A stretch of DNA of 64,000 nucleotides from Luteibacter yeojuensis (lineage in GTDB: Bacteria; Pseudomonadota; Gammaproteobacteria; Xanthomonadales; Rhodanobacteraceae): NCBI RefSeq assembly GCF_000964085.1, contig NZ_JZRB01000016.1, positions 62,001 to 126,000 on the forward strand, written 5' to 3'. Both the position numbers and the translations under genes were made by a program. The stretch's first letter is position 1; each line of letters starts with the position of its first letter. Below are positions 8,950-21,040 of the stretch, in pieces. The notes beneath the pieces were generated by a model, which saw only the letters and a list, made by a program, of their open reading frames with translations, ran no database searches and was not told the DNA's origin.

Positions 8950-9378
8950 TCAGGAGAGGGCCGGGGCGGCGTCGATGGCCTGCTGGGCCAGCTGGCGCAC
9001 CGTCACCGGGGCACGGTGGATCATCTTGCCGTTCACCTGGGCGCCCGCGGCCATTTCCAGCACCTGGTAATGGACATCGCCCTCGACGCGGGCAAGGGCG
9101 GCCAGTTCGAGCCGCTCCGCCACGTCGATATCGCCGGTGACGCCACCATTGATGACCGCATGGGGCACCTCGACGCGGCCGATGACCCGGCCTGTCTCGC
9201 TGATGGTGAGAACGCCATCGCTGCCGGGATCGGCATGGACGGAGCCCTCGATGGTGCCGTCCAGATGCAGGGCCCCCGAGAAATGCACGTCACCGCGAAC
9301 GGTGACCCCGCGGGCGATGAGGCTGGTGGCGGCGGCCCCGACGGACGGGGTGGGGCTCTTACGGCTGCTGCTGAACAT
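8950..9378 (-). CDS. Bactofilin (polymer-forming cytoskeletal protein)
   Basis: Bactofilins self-assemble without nucleotides into filaments that position envelope enzymes. The protein (142 residues from ATG 9378) has a short flexible N-terminus and a beta-helical core of repeating glycine/valine turns ([50 protein letters not shown]), the DUF583 pattern. The chosen start MFSSSRK overlaps the end of the DUF6776 gene by 20 nt; the frame stays open further upstream but lacks conserved sequence. It probably shares an operon with DUF6776 and erpA. Confidence 0.9.
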   Translation of the reverse strand: MFSSSRKSPTPSVGAAATSLIARGVTVRGDVHFSGALHLDGTIEGSVHADPGSDGVLTISETGRVIGRVEVPHAVINGGVTGDIDVAERLELAALARVEGDVHYQVLEMAAGAQVNGKMIHRAPVTVRQLAQQAIDAAPALS

Positions 9379-10108
9379 TGGCGACCTCGTCGGTTCGGGC
9401 GGCGTCGGCCCAGGCCACGGTGGACGTGGCCGAATCGCCGCCATCGGCGCCGGCGACGACGCGCAGGCGGGTGGGCTTGAAGCCGGCGGGCACGGTGAAG
9501 CTACCCTGGACTTGTTGGAAGTACTTGAACGCGAAGGGCACGCCCTTCGAGGTATCGGACTGGCCCAGGGCGGCGCCCTCGAGCGTGGCGACCTTGTCGC
9601 CCTCGATGCCCTCGACGGCCACCTTCACGCTGCCCTTGACCAGGTCGCCGCGCCGCGCGTTCTGCGTCAGCGTGACCACGAGGTTCCAGGCATTCGGCGT
9701 GCCAGGCACGGTAGAAACCCGGGCGGCCTGGATCTTCAGGCCGTCGCGTTGCCCGCCGCCGCCGACCAGCCGCGCATAGAACGCCAGGTCGGTGCGGAGG
9801 CCGCTGATCTCCTCGTCGCGCTCGGAGAGGTTCCTCTTGAGTTCCTTCGTAGCAACGTCGGCCACCTGGCCCGCGCGCTGCAGGTTGGCCACCTGCTGGC
9901 GCAGCTCGTCATTCTCTGCCCGCAACTGGGTGGCGTGGCCCGCGGGCGCCCGTGCAAGCCCCGAGGGGCCTGCCGAAAACGCCCATGCCAGTGCGGCGGC
10001 CGCGGCGACGGAGGCCGCCCAGCCCGCGCCGAGCAGGAGCTTCATGCGGCGCTCGCGCGCTGCGTCGTGCGTGCGCACGACGAAACGTGGCGGTTGGCGT
10101 GGCGCCAT
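9359..10108 (-). CDS. DUF6776-type membrane-anchored coiled-coil protein
   Basis: A 249-residue protein with a short basic N-terminus, one transmembrane helix at about residues 23-45 (LLLGAGWAASVAAAAALAW), a coiled coil at ~60-105 rich in Leu, Glu, Arg and Gln, and a C-terminal beta-rich domain facing the periplasm. It matches the uncharacterised DUF6776 family that accompanies bactofilin genes in Xanthomonadales. No enzymatic motif is visible. The overlap with the bactofilin start suggests translational coupling and a joint role in envelope organisation, which is inference. Confidence 0.75.
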   Translation of the reverse strand: MAPRQPPRFVVRTHDAARERRMKLLLGAGWAASVAAAAALAWAFSAGPSGLARAPAGHATQLRAENDELRQQVANLQRAGQVADVATKELKRNLSERDEEISGLRTDLAFYARLVGGGGQRDGLKIQAARVSTVPGTPNAWNLVVTLTQNARRGDLVKGSVKVAVEGIEGDKVATLEGAALGQSDTSKGVPFAFKYFQQVQGSFTVPAGFKPTRLRVVAGADGGDSATSTVAWADAARTDEVANVQQQP

Positions 10109-10190
10109 GGGCGGGCTCGTGCAGGAGACGTGAAGGGGCGATGGTATAGCCCCTGCGTTTCGAAATGGTCAAGGACGCCGGCCGCGGATG

Positions 10191-10217
10191 AAAAAAGGCC
10201 GCCTTGCGGCGGCCTTT
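10191..10217 (-). terminator. Rho-independent terminator of bfr
   Basis: On the minus strand a GGCCGCC stem, a GCAA loop and GGCGGCC are followed by six T residues. It starts only a few bases after the bfr stop codon and ends that transcript before the DUF6776 gene. Confidence 0.88.
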
Positions 10218-10224
10218 GGTTGGG

Positions 10225-10704
10225 TCAATGCTCCAGGGAGCCGACCTTGCTGAGCATGTAGCGCTCGGGGCCGATATCCGAGATGAGGCTGAACTGCGTC
10301 TCGAGCCAGTCGATGTGCTCTTCTTCCTGGCCAAGGATGAACTTGAACAGGTCGCGGCTCACGAAATCATGGATGCCTTCGCTGTACGCGATGGCTTCGC
10401 GCAGATCCTTCGTGGCGACCATCTCGAGGTCGAGATCGCCCTGCAGGCATTCGACGACGTTCTCGCCGATGCGCAGCTTGCCCAGGTGCTGGAGGTTCGG
10501 CAGGCCATCGAGGAAGAGGATGCGCTCGATGAGCTTGTCCGCGTGCTTCATTTCCTCGATCGATTCTTCGTACTCGTGCTTGGCCAGCTCGTTGTAGCCC
10601 CAGTCCTTGAACATCCTGTAATGCAGGAAGTACTGGTTGATGGCGGCCAGCTCGTTGTAGAGGACCTTGTTGAGGTATTCGATGACCTTCGCGTCGCCCT
10701 TCAT
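10225..10704 (-). CDS. bfr: Bacterioferritin
   Basis: Iron-storage 24-mer with ferroxidase activity, haem-binding in most members. The 159 residues have the full four-helix ferritin-like fold. Ferroxidase ligands are visible in [34 protein letters not shown] and [12 protein letters not shown]. The haem-ligand methionine position falls in the EEMKHADKL helix. bfd, which lets iron out of bacterioferritin, lies 122 nt upstream on the same strand, separated by a REP-like palindrome. Confidence 0.97.
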   Translation of the reverse strand: MKGDAKVIEYLNKVLYNELAAINQYFLHYRMFKDWGYNELAKHEYEESIEEMKHADKLIERILFLDGLPNLQHLGKLRIGENVVECLQGDLDLEMVATKDLREAIAYSEGIHDFVSRDLFKFILGQEEEHIDWLETQFSLISDIGPERYMLSKVGSLEH

Positions 10705-10795
10705 GTGGCGTCTCCCTGGGAATGCAGGGCAAGACTATACGTGGACGCGAATCGACATGGCGTAACGAGAATGCGTCCGCTTCCCGGACGCATGC

Positions 10796-10824
10796 CCTGT
10801 GGGAGCGCGCTTGCGCGCGATGCC
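10796..10824. repeat. REP-like palindrome, GTGGGAGCGCGC family
   Basis: CCTGTGGGAGCGCGCTTGC followed by GCGCGATGCC forms a GCGCGC stem. Near-identical copies lie at 11084-11112, 34575-34600 and 63649-63696, always between genes. Confidence 0.75.
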
Positions 10825-10826
10825 CC

Positions 10827-11030
10827 TTAAGCCGTAACGGGAAGGAACCCAAGCACCGCCGGCTGCGAGGCCACCGCCTCGCGCAGGCACTGCCGGGCCT
10901 CGGGCTCGCATGCGCCGCAGCAATCGGAGCAGCCCGTGCGGGCCTGGAGCTCGGCAAAGGTGGCGACGCCCTCGGCCGCGTGGCGGCGGATGGCGTGGTC
11001 GGTGACGGCGTTGCACATGCAGATGTACAT
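10827..11030 (-). CDS. bfd: Bacterioferritin-associated ferredoxin
   Basis: Small [2Fe-2S] protein that binds bacterioferritin and donates electrons to release stored iron. The 67-residue protein from ATG 11030 (MYICMCNAVTDHAIR) has the four cluster cysteines as CMC near the N-terminus plus CSDCCGAC around residue 35. The frame is open 14 codons further upstream, but those codons lie in the promoter-like region and are not conserved in character. A TTGACA/TCGAAT pair ends just before the ATG, so a nearly leaderless message is possible. Confidence 0.92.
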   Translation of the reverse strand: MYICMCNAVTDHAIRRHAAEGVATFAELQARTGCSDCCGACEPEARQCLREAVASQPAVLGFLPVTA

Positions 11031-11037
11031 GGTGCGA

Positions 11038-11066
11038 ATTCGAACGCGAATGCGAACGATTGTCAA
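11038..11066 (-). promoter_or_regulatory. Candidate bfd promoter
   Basis: Minus-strand TTGACA (11066-11061), a 17-nt spacer and TCGAAT (11043-11038), which would start transcription almost at the bfd ATG. The spacer contains repeated GCGAA/TTCGC words. Confidence 0.45.
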
Positions 11067-11083
11067 CACCACAAATGTGAAGG

Positions 11084-11112
11084 CCTGTGGGAGCGCGCTC
11101 GCGCGCGATGCC
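11084..11112. repeat. REP-like palindrome, second copy
   Basis: CCTGTGGGAGCGCGCTCGC followed by GCGCGATGCC, between bfd and rppH. It differs from the copy at 10796 by one base in the loop. Confidence 0.72.
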
Positions 11113-11113
11113 T

Positions 11114-11659
11114 CTACTCGCCCGCCTCGCGCGCCTGGCGGAGCAGCTCGGCCTGCTGCGGGCAGGTGCCCACCTCGACACTGCAGACCGTCTCCACGGT
11201 GGGTGCGAACTGCCTCAGGGCACGCTCGTACACCTGCCGCTTGAAGTTCACCACGTGGTTGGCGGGGTACCAGAAATCGACCCAGCGCCAGATGTCGAAC
11301 TCGGGCTTCTCACAGTTATCCAGCTTGAGGGCATCCTCACCGCCGGTGAGACGGAGCAGGAACCACACCTGCTTCTGGCCGATGCAGGTGGGGCGCTGGT
11401 GGTGGCGGACAAAGCGGTTGGGCAGGCGGTAGCGCAGCCAGCCACGGGTCTCGGCCAGCACCTCGACGTGGTGCTCCTTCAGGCCGGTTTCTTCTTCCAG
11501 CTCGCGGAACATGGCCTCAAGCGGGGTTTCATCGCTGCGCATGCCGCCCTGGGGGAACTGCCAGCCATCACGATTGACCCGGCGCGCCCAGAACAGGCGG
11601 CCGTCCGCGTTAAGCAGGACGATCCCCACGTTCGGTCGATAGCCATCTGCGTCGATCAT
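11114..11659 (-). CDS. rppH: RNA pyrophosphohydrolase
   Basis: Nudix hydrolase that removes the 5' pyrophosphate from mRNA and so starts RNase E decay. The 181 residues begin [15 protein letters not shown], the usual RppH opening. The Nudix box starts [17 protein letters not shown] and continues [15 protein letters not shown] precedes it, and [13 protein letters not shown] near residue 140 is the family C-terminal helix. The last ~25 residues, with three cysteines, are lineage-specific. It reads away from the tRNA gene at 11800. Confidence 0.95.
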   Translation of the reverse strand: MIDADGYRPNVGIVLLNADGRLFWARRVNRDGWQFPQGGMRSDETPLEAMFRELEEETGLKEHHVEVLAETRGWLRYRLPNRFVRHHQRPTCIGQKQVWFLLRLTGGEDALKLDNCEKPEFDIWRWVDFWYPANHVVNFKRQVYERALRQFAPTVETVCSVEVGTCPQQAELLRQAREAGE

Positions 11660-11799
11660 CAGCCCTCCGCGATACGCTCGCGTTGGGTCGATTCAACCAC
11701 GGCCCGACAAGTGGCTTCAAGGCGCCCCTTGATCGGCGAGCCAGCCCCGATTAAACTGCCCGGCCTTCGCGGGCCAGCCCGCGGACGACCAGGTTCCAT

Positions 11800-11876
11800 G
11801 GCTAGGTAGCTCAGCTGGTCAGAGCGCGGCACTCATAATGCTGAGGTCGGCGGTTCGAGCCCGCCTCTAGCCACCA
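11800..11876 (+). tRNA. tRNA-Met (CAU), elongator type
   Basis: A complete 77-nt cloverleaf with encoded CCA. The acceptor stem GGCTAGG pairs with TCTAGCC (one G-T wobble); the D arm is GCTC...GAGC; the anticodon loop is CTCATAA with anticodon CAT; the T arm is GGCGG-TTCGAGC-CCGCC. The pattern resembles elongator tRNA-Met more than initiator tRNA because base 1 pairs normally with base 72. A tRNA-Ile read after lysidine modification cannot be excluded from sequence alone. Confidence 0.93.
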
Positions 11877-11889
11877 TTTGAAACGAAGA

Positions 11890-11920
11890 AGCCGCCCCGG
11901 TCTCCCGGGGCGGCTTTTTT
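11890..11920 (+). terminator. Rho-independent terminator after tRNA-Met
   Basis: GCCGCCCCGG, a TCT loop and CCGGGGCGGC followed by six T. It begins 14 nt after the tRNA and stops read-through into the convergent LuxR gene. Confidence 0.93.
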
Positions 11921-11928
11921 CTTGCTCC

Positions 11929-12519
11929 CTAAAGCCGTGCCTCGAACTCAGGCGGGGCATCGAGCACGACGCGGGCCAACTCCACCACGTTATGTACGCG
12001 GAGCTTGGCCATCAGGTTCGAGCGGTGCAGTTCCACGGTCTTCGGGCTGATGCTGAGTTCGCTGGCGATCACCTTGTTCAGCTTGCCCAGCATGATGCCG
12101 TCCAGCACCTGCGATTCGCGCGGCGTGAGCGAGACGCCCGCGGGCAGGCTGGCCGTGCCTGCTGCATCGATGTCCGCTGCCTCGGGCTCCTCGCCCATCG
12201 GCACGAGGAATACCGCCTGGAACGCCGTCGCGGAAACTTCGATCGACTCACGGGTCACGCGGTAGCGCCGGCGCGCGGCGTGGCGCTCCGTGTAAAGGTA
12301 TTCATCGGGCCGGGTGGTGGCGACCAGGTGCGCCTCCAGCCACGCGGGGCCGGCGCGCCCCCGGCCAATGCCGAACTCACGCTGGAACGCGGCGTTGACC
12401 ATGACGGCCTTCGCCCCATCGCTTCGCCAGACCACGCAGGGCCAGGGCAACGCGGAAAACACTCCCTCGGCCAGCACGCACGGGCGCGGCTGGTCGGCGG
12501 TCTCACGGCCAAGGCACAT
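11929..12519 (-). CDS. LuxR-family transcriptional regulator with PAS-like sensor
   Basis: A 196-residue protein. The C-terminal HTH (residues ~135-190) starts at SLTPRESQVLDGIMLG and contains ISPKTVELHRSNLMAKL, a typical LuxR/FixJ recognition helix. The N-terminal ~110 residues look like a PAS domain (VVWRSDGAKAVMVNAAFQREFG). No phosphorylatable receiver aspartate pattern is seen, so it is not a standard response regulator. The ATG at 12519 follows GAAGGAGGCAT, a strong ribosome site. It is divergent from queD; its target genes are unknown. Confidence 0.85.
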   Translation of the reverse strand: MCLGRETADQPRPCVLAEGVFSALPWPCVVWRSDGAKAVMVNAAFQREFGIGRGRAGPAWLEAHLVATTRPDEYLYTERHAARRRYRVTRESIEVSATAFQAVFLVPMGEEPEAADIDAAGTASLPAGVSLTPRESQVLDGIMLGKLNKVIASELSISPKTVELHRSNLMAKLRVHNVVELARVVLDAPPEFEARL

Positions 12520-12705
12520 CGATGCCTCCTTCTGTGAACCTTCCGGTTTGGGCGGTGCCCCCTCGCGCCGCCAGCTAGTTACCACTGCAACCGTTGCGTC
12601 ATGAAAGGTCAATGAACCCGGCGGCCGGATCGGCCAAACTGCGATGGCCGTCGTGAAGCGGCCACGGCCCCGGTCACGCCGCCGCCATTCGCTACAATGC
12701 GCGCC

Positions 12706-13059
12706 ATGCGTATCTTCAAGACGTTCAATATCGAAGCGGCCCACCGGCTGCCCAACGTGCCCGAGGGCCACAAGTGCGCCCGTCTCCATGGCCATTCGTT
12801 CCATGTCGAGCTGCACGTGGAAGGGCCCATCGACCCGGTTTTTGGCTGGGTCATGGATTTCGGCGACCTCAAGGCGGCGTTCAAGCCGCTGTATGAGCGG
12901 CTCGACCACAACTACCTCAACGACATCGCGGGGCTCGAAAACCCCACCAGCGAGAACCTTGCCCGCTGGATCTTCGACCACCTCAGGCCGGACGTGCCGC
13001 TGCTTTGCAAGGTGGTGGTCCACGAAACCTGCACTTCGGGCGCCGAGTACGCTCCGTAA
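12706..13059 (+). CDS. queD: 6-carboxytetrahydropterin synthase QueD
   Basis: Converts dihydroneopterin triphosphate to 6-carboxytetrahydropterin on the way to queuosine. The 117-residue protein has the PTPS fold. The zinc histidines are in FNIEAAHRL and CARLHGHSF, where the Cys is the catalytic nucleophile, and the pterin-binding Glu is in [11 protein letters not shown]. The start ATG 12706 is preferred; an ATG three codons upstream (12697) is also in frame. A TACAAT box ends 8 nt before the start, so the leader is very short or absent. Confidence 0.93.
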   Translation: MRIFKTFNIEAAHRLPNVPEGHKCARLHGHSFHVELHVEGPIDPVFGWVMDFGDLKAAFKPLYERLDHNYLNDIAGLENPTSENLARWIFDHLRPDVPLLCKVVVHETCTSGAEYAP

Positions 13060-13173
13060 GGCCGGGCGCGTGTTCGCCACCTGAAACCTGTCATCGCAAT
13101 AAAATGTGGTTGCTGCCCTGCAACAGGCGGGACTACACTCCGGCACCTCCCCGTTTCCCCGACGGTTATCCCG

Positions 13174-13500
13174 ATGGTGCATGTAAACGCTTACGCCGAC
13201 CTTGCCCGGTTCGTGGAACAGGCCGCCGCCGCGCAGGCGCTTGCCTGGCGCGGCATGGAGCGCGTGGCCGATCTCCAGCTGCAGGCCCTCGAGGGGCATG
13301 CGCGCGCGGCCACGGGCCTCATGGCGGATGCGATGCAGGCGCAGGATGCCGACGCACTGCGCGCCGTGATGGCGCGAGGCGGCGAACTGCAGCGGGAGGG
13401 CGTCGAGCGGGCCGCAACGGCCGCCGGCGACATCATGGGCGTGGCCGTGCAGACGGCCACCTCCCTCGGCGCATTGGTGGGCCAGCCCGCCAGGGCCTGA
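13174..13500 (+). CDS. Phasin-like small helical protein
   Basis: A 108-residue protein, almost entirely Ala-rich amphipathic helix with few aromatic residues (YADLARFVEQAAAAQALAW at the start, AATAAGDIMGVAVQTA at the end). The composition, length and heptad pattern resemble the Phasin_2 family that coats polyhydroxyalkanoate granules. No PHA synthase is in the window, so the link to granules is unproven. The gene is monocistronic between queD and the ATP synthase promoter. Confidence 0.55.
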   Translation: MVHVNAYADLARFVEQAAAAQALAWRGMERVADLQLQALEGHARAATGLMADAMQAQDADALRAVMARGGELQREGVERAATAAGDIMGVAVQTATSLGALVGQPARA

Positions 13501-13570
13501 CCCACCGCCGCTCCCTCGCCAACGACGCGACGGATCGTCGCGCCGGCGGGTGGTTATGCACTTTCGTCGC

Positions 13571-13600
13571 TTGTCCGGCCGTTTAGGCCACTGGTATACT
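13571..13600 (+). promoter_or_regulatory. Candidate sigma-70 promoter of the atp operon
   Basis: TTGTCC, an 18-nt spacer containing GGCCGTTTAGGCC, and TATACT. The first gene, atpI, starts 71 nt downstream of the -10 box, and no other good promoter-like pair is seen in the 170-nt gap. Confidence 0.6.
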
Positions 13601-13670
13601 TTTCCAGATTAAACCGTGGCCCGTTGAACCATCTGGTGCCGCCTTCGAGCGAAACCACGGGAGCCTCGCG

Positions 13671-14036
13671 TTGCTGAACAGTCTTGTCGCCGGTCGTCAC
13701 CTTGCCATGCGCGTGGTTTCCACGCAGCTCGCGGTGGCTGTCGTCGCGGGGCTCGCTTTCTGCCTGCAAGGGCGTGCCGCTGGCGTGGCCGCGTTCGCAG
13801 GTGCGCTCATCGTCGCGTTCGCCACCGCGCTGCTAGCTGCGCGAGCGTTCAGCACGCTGGGCGGGGCAGGGGCAACGTTCATGCGGTTCCTCGTGGGCAT
13901 GATCCTTCGCTGGATCATCCTCATTGGTGGACTGCTGCTCATCCTGGTTCAGTGGAAGCTGCCATTCTTGCCAACATTGGTTGGCCTGGTGGCGGCTTAC
14001 GCGGTCAACGTATTCGCATTCAGATTCAAGGGTTGA
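13671..14036 (+). CDS. atpI: ATP synthase protein I
   Basis: Small membrane protein that helps c-ring assembly and may affect Mg2+ uptake; it is the usual first gene of atp operons. The 121 residues give four hydrophobic helices and end in VNVFAFRFKG, typical of AtpI. The start used here is TTG at 13671, preceded by GGGAG at a good distance; ATG 13707 would remove the first 12 residues. The stop is 3 nt before atpB. Confidence 0.88.
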   Translation: MLNSLVAGRHLAMRVVSTQLAVAVVAGLAFCLQGRAAGVAAFAGALIVAFATALLAARAFSTLGGAGATFMRFLVGMILRWIILIGGLLLILVQWKLPFLPTLVGLVAAYAVNVFAFRFKG

Positions 14037-14879
<843 letters not shown>

Positions 14880-14942
14880 CTCACCGCACCGACGTTAGAC
14901 CCAGTCCAGTTTCGTTTCGCTTCCACCCTTTCGTCATCTTAG

Positions 14943-15248
<306 letters not shown>

Positions 15249-15329
15249 GCACCTGTTCGTGTTTGTCGCCGTGGCCCTGGTGCCACGGCGACCGTCAGTA
15301 CCCCAGCGTTCGGAGTCTTTGGAGAGATC

Positions 15330-15800
15330 ATGGAAATCAACATGACCTTCCTGGGCCAGATGATCTCGTTTGCGATCCTGGTCTGGTTCACCACCAAGTT
15401 CATCTGGCCCCAGCTCAACGGTGCCATCGAAGAACGCCAGAAGAAGGTGGCCGAGGGGCTCGCCGCGGCGGAGCGCGCCCGCGCCGAGCTGAAGGACGCC
15501 GACGCCAAGGTCGCGGCCGAGATCAAGCAGGCCCGCCAGCAGTCCACCGACATCATCGACAAGGCGCAGGCCCAGGCCAACGCCATCATCGAGAAGGCTC
15601 GCGTCGAGGCCACCGAAGAGATCAACCGCCTCAAGGCCCAGGCCCAGGACGAGATCGCTTCCATGGCGCAGCGCGCGCGTGAACAGCTGCGCGAGCAGGT
15701 GGGCACGCTCGCCATCAAGGGTGCGGAAAAGATCGTCCAGCGTGAAATCGATCCGGCGGCCCACAAGGCGCTGCTCGACCAGCTCGCTGCCGAGATCTGA
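15330..15800 (+). CDS. atpF: ATP synthase F0 subunit b
   Basis: Peripheral stalk. A single N-terminal membrane helix ([20 protein letters not shown]) is followed by ~120 residues of Ala/Lys/Glu-rich right-handed coiled coil that dimerises and contacts delta. The length of 156 matches E. coli. The stop is 2 nt before the atpH ATG. Confidence 0.98.
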   Translation: MEINMTFLGQMISFAILVWFTTKFIWPQLNGAIEERQKKVAEGLAAAERARAELKDADAKVAAEIKQARQQSTDIIDKAQAQANAIIEKARVEATEEINRLKAQAQDEIASMAQRAREQLREQVGTLAIKGAEKIVQREIDPAAHKALLDQLAAEI

Positions 15801-15802
15801 CC

Positions 15803-16336
15803 ATGGCCCAGGCGCTCACCCTCGCCCGTCCGTATGCGCGTGCCGCCTTCGAGGTGGCACACGCAGCCGGTGCGCTCGCCGACTGGTCGGCGGCGCTCAA
15901 TTTCGCCGCCGCGGTCGCGGTCGACCCCCAGGTCGCCGGCCTCGGCAACGATCCGCGCGTGCAGCCGGCGCAGCTGGTCGCGATCCACCTCCCGCAAGGC
16001 ATGGCCGCCGATGCGCCGTTCGCCCGTTTCCTCGAGGAACTGGCTGAAAACGGCCGCCTGCACCTGTTGCCGGAAATCGCCGCGCTCTACGACCAGTACA
16101 AGCTGGAGTCGGAGTCGACCCTGAAAGTCACGGTCACCAGCGCGCTGGATCTCGACAACGCCCAGGCCGAGGCGCTGCGCGCCTCGCTCAAGCGCCGCTT
16201 CAAGCGCGAGATCGAACTGGATACGCACGTCGACCCGGCGCTGCTCGGTGGTGTCGTCATCGACACGGGCGAACAGGTCATCGACGGTTCGGCGCGCGGC
16301 CGCCTGCAGCGGCTGGCCAGCGTGCTGACGCACTGA
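15803..16336 (+). CDS. atpH: ATP synthase F1 subunit delta
   Basis: Links the b-dimer to the top of the alpha3beta3 hexamer. The 177 residues show the OSCP/delta opening [16 protein letters not shown] and the C-terminal signature [25 protein letters not shown]. It starts 2 nt after atpF, so translation is coupled. Confidence 0.98.
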   Translation: MAQALTLARPYARAAFEVAHAAGALADWSAALNFAAAVAVDPQVAGLGNDPRVQPAQLVAIHLPQGMAADAPFARFLEELAENGRLHLLPEIAALYDQYKLESESTLKVTVTSALDLDNAQAEALRASLKRRFKREIELDTHVDPALLGGVVIDTGEQVIDGSARGRLQRLASVLTH

Positions 16337-16394
16337 TTACGAGCTTCTCATACCACCGGGTGCCGCTGAAGCGGCGCAGCCCAAGGAACCGACC

Positions 16395-17945
<1,551 letters not shown>

Positions 17946-17948
17946 GGG

Positions 17949-18056
17949 CGTAAAGAGTGAAGCGCCAGTCGTCAGTTGCACGGTGTAACTGACGATTGAG
18001 CCGGCAACGCCGGCGCACGCTTGACGATTTACCCTCCTCAGTTTTCACGCTTTACG
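17949..18056. repeat. Nested inverted repeats in the atpA-atpG gap
   Basis: Three stems fill the 126-nt spacer. The outer arms CGTAAAGAGTGAA (17949-17961) and TTCACGCTTTACG (18044-18056) pair with one mismatch. Inside, TCGTCAGTT/AACTGACGA (17969-17977 with 17987-17995) forms a long hairpin, and GCCGGC-AAC-GCCGGC (18000-18014) a short one. The transcript could fold as a three-way cruciform. Its function is unknown; mRNA processing or tuning of subunit ratio is possible. Confidence 0.7.
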
Positions 18057-18071
18057 TAACGGCGAGTACCC

Positions 18072-18980
18072 ATGGCTAGCGGCCGCGAAATCAAAACCAA
18101 GATCAAGAGCACGCAGAACATGCGCAAGGTGACGCGTGCGCTCGAAATGGTCTCGGCGTCGAAGATCCGCAAGGCGCAGGACCTGATGAAGGCCTCGCGC
18201 CCGTATGCGCGCCTGATGCGCAAGGTCATCGCGCACGTCGCCCAGGCCAGCACCGACTTCACCCACCCGTTCCTCACCGAGCGCGAAAACGTCGCCCGCG
18301 TCGCCTTCATCGTGGTGTCGACCGATCGCGGCCTCGCCGGTGGCCTCAACTCGAACCTGTTCCGCCGCATGCTCACGGCCATCCGCGAGTGGCAGGGCAA
18401 GGGCGTCGAGGTCGATATCGTGGCCGTGGGCCAGAAGGCCGTGCAGTTCTTCCGCCGCATCAAGGGCGTGAACCTCATCGGCACCGCCACGCACCTCGGC
18501 GAGAAGCCCAAGGTCGAAGACCTCGTCGGCGTCATCAAGGTGGTCCTCGACGCCTACACCGACAACAAGCTCGATCGCGTTTTCCTGGCCTACAACGATT
18601 TCGTGAACACCATCGTGCAGAAGCCGGCCGTCGAGGCCCTACTGCCCGTGTCGCTGGTCGCGAAGGAGCTGGAAGACGCCAAGGGCGCCGCGGCCGAGGG
18701 CGTCAAGGTCGAGCAGACCCACGACTGGGATTACATCTACGAGCCGGATGCGCGCACGGTGCTCGAGCACCTGATGACGCGTTACATCGAGTCGGTGGTG
18801 TACCAGGCGGCGCTTGAGAACCTGGCCTCCGAGCATGCCGCGCGCATGGTCGCCATGAAGGCCGCGTCCGATAACGCCACCAAGGTCATCGGCGAGCTCA
18901 CGCTCAGCTACAACAAGGCCCGCCAGGCCGCGATTACCCAGGAAATCTCGGAAATCGTGGGCGGCGCCGCCGCGGTTTAA
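18072..18980 (+). CDS. atpG: ATP synthase F1 subunit gamma
   Basis: Central rotating shaft (302 residues, slightly longer than the ~287 of E. coli). The N-terminal helix [23 protein letters not shown] and the C-terminal helix ending [19 protein letters not shown] are the two coiled-coil strands. [15 protein letters not shown] marks the globular domain. The extra residues lie in a charged loop around 210-225 ([16 protein letters not shown]). Confidence 0.98.
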   Translation: MASGREIKTKIKSTQNMRKVTRALEMVSASKIRKAQDLMKASRPYARLMRKVIAHVAQASTDFTHPFLTERENVARVAFIVVSTDRGLAGGLNSNLFRRMLTAIREWQGKGVEVDIVAVGQKAVQFFRRIKGVNLIGTATHLGEKPKVEDLVGVIKVVLDAYTDNKLDRVFLAYNDFVNTIVQKPAVEALLPVSLVAKELEDAKGAAAEGVKVEQTHDWDYIYEPDARTVLEHLMTRYIESVVYQAALENLASEHAARMVAMKAASDNATKVIGELTLSYNKARQAAITQEISEIVGGAAAV

Positions 18981-19028
18981 ACGAACACGCCATGGCGACG
19001 CAACCTGCGGCGCCGCTACAGAACCTAA

Positions 19029-20465
<1,437 letters not shown>

Positions 20466-20506
20466 GCGCCTGCTTTCCCCATCACCTACGCACTGGATAA
20501 AAGCCC

Positions 20507-20932
20507 ATGACCCACACCATCCGCGTCGACATCGTCAGCGCCGAAGCCGAGATCTTCTCCGGCGAAGCCACGCTCGTGGTCGCCACCGGTGAGCTTGGCG
20601 AGCTGGGCATCGCGCCGCGCCACGCACCGCTCATCACCCGCCTGAAGCCGGGCCATGTCGACGTGGTCGGCACCAACGGCGAGCGCCAGCAGTTCTACGT
20701 TTCCGGCGGCATCCTCGAGGTGCAGCCGCAGGTGGTCACCATCCTCGCCGACACGGCCGCCCGCGCGGCCGACCTCGACGAGGCCGCGGCCCTCAAGGCG
20801 AAGGAAGAAGCGGAGGCCGCCCTGGCCAACCGCGGTGAGCAGCTCGACGTGGCGGAGGCCCAGGCCAAGCTCGCCGAAGCCCTTGCCCAACTGCAGGCGC
20901 TGGAGCGCCTGCGCAAGACGCTGAAGCACTAG
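20507..20932 (+). CDS. atpC: ATP synthase F1 subunit epsilon
   Basis: Rotor subunit that couples gamma to the c-ring and inhibits ATP hydrolysis. The 141 residues give the N-terminal beta-sandwich ([34 protein letters not shown]) and two C-terminal helices rich in Ala/Glu. It is the last gene of the operon, followed by a strong terminator. Confidence 0.97.
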   Translation: MTHTIRVDIVSAEAEIFSGEATLVVATGELGELGIAPRHAPLITRLKPGHVDVVGTNGERQQFYVSGGILEVQPQVVTILADTAARAADLDEAAALKAKEEAEAALANRGEQLDVAEAQAKLAEALAQLQALERLRKTLKH

Positions 20933-20962
20933 CCGAATCGCGCAAGCGCCCATGGCTAATTG

Positions 20963-20990
20963 AAAAAACCCCGCCCCGGCGGGGTTTTTT
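20963..20990 (+). terminator. Rho-independent terminator of the atp operon
   Basis: AAAAAACCCCGC, a short CCCG loop and GCGGGGTTTTTT. The A and T runs extend the stem. It lies 30 nt after atpC and before the DUF748-like gene. Confidence 0.93.
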
Positions 20991-21040
20991 CTTGCCCGTC
21001 TTCATCGCGCGAAGACCTCGTGCACGCCACACTGCCCGCC

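Noticed and set aside
11800-11876. tRNA-fMet initiator
   Set aside because: Base pair 1-72 is a normal G-C, and initiator tRNA has a mismatch there. An elongator tRNA fits better.
13005-13586. A 193-residue frame overlapping queD and the phasin-like gene
   Set aside because: It is Arg/Gly/Pro-rich, starts inside queD and overlaps the phasin-like gene in another frame. It has no motif.
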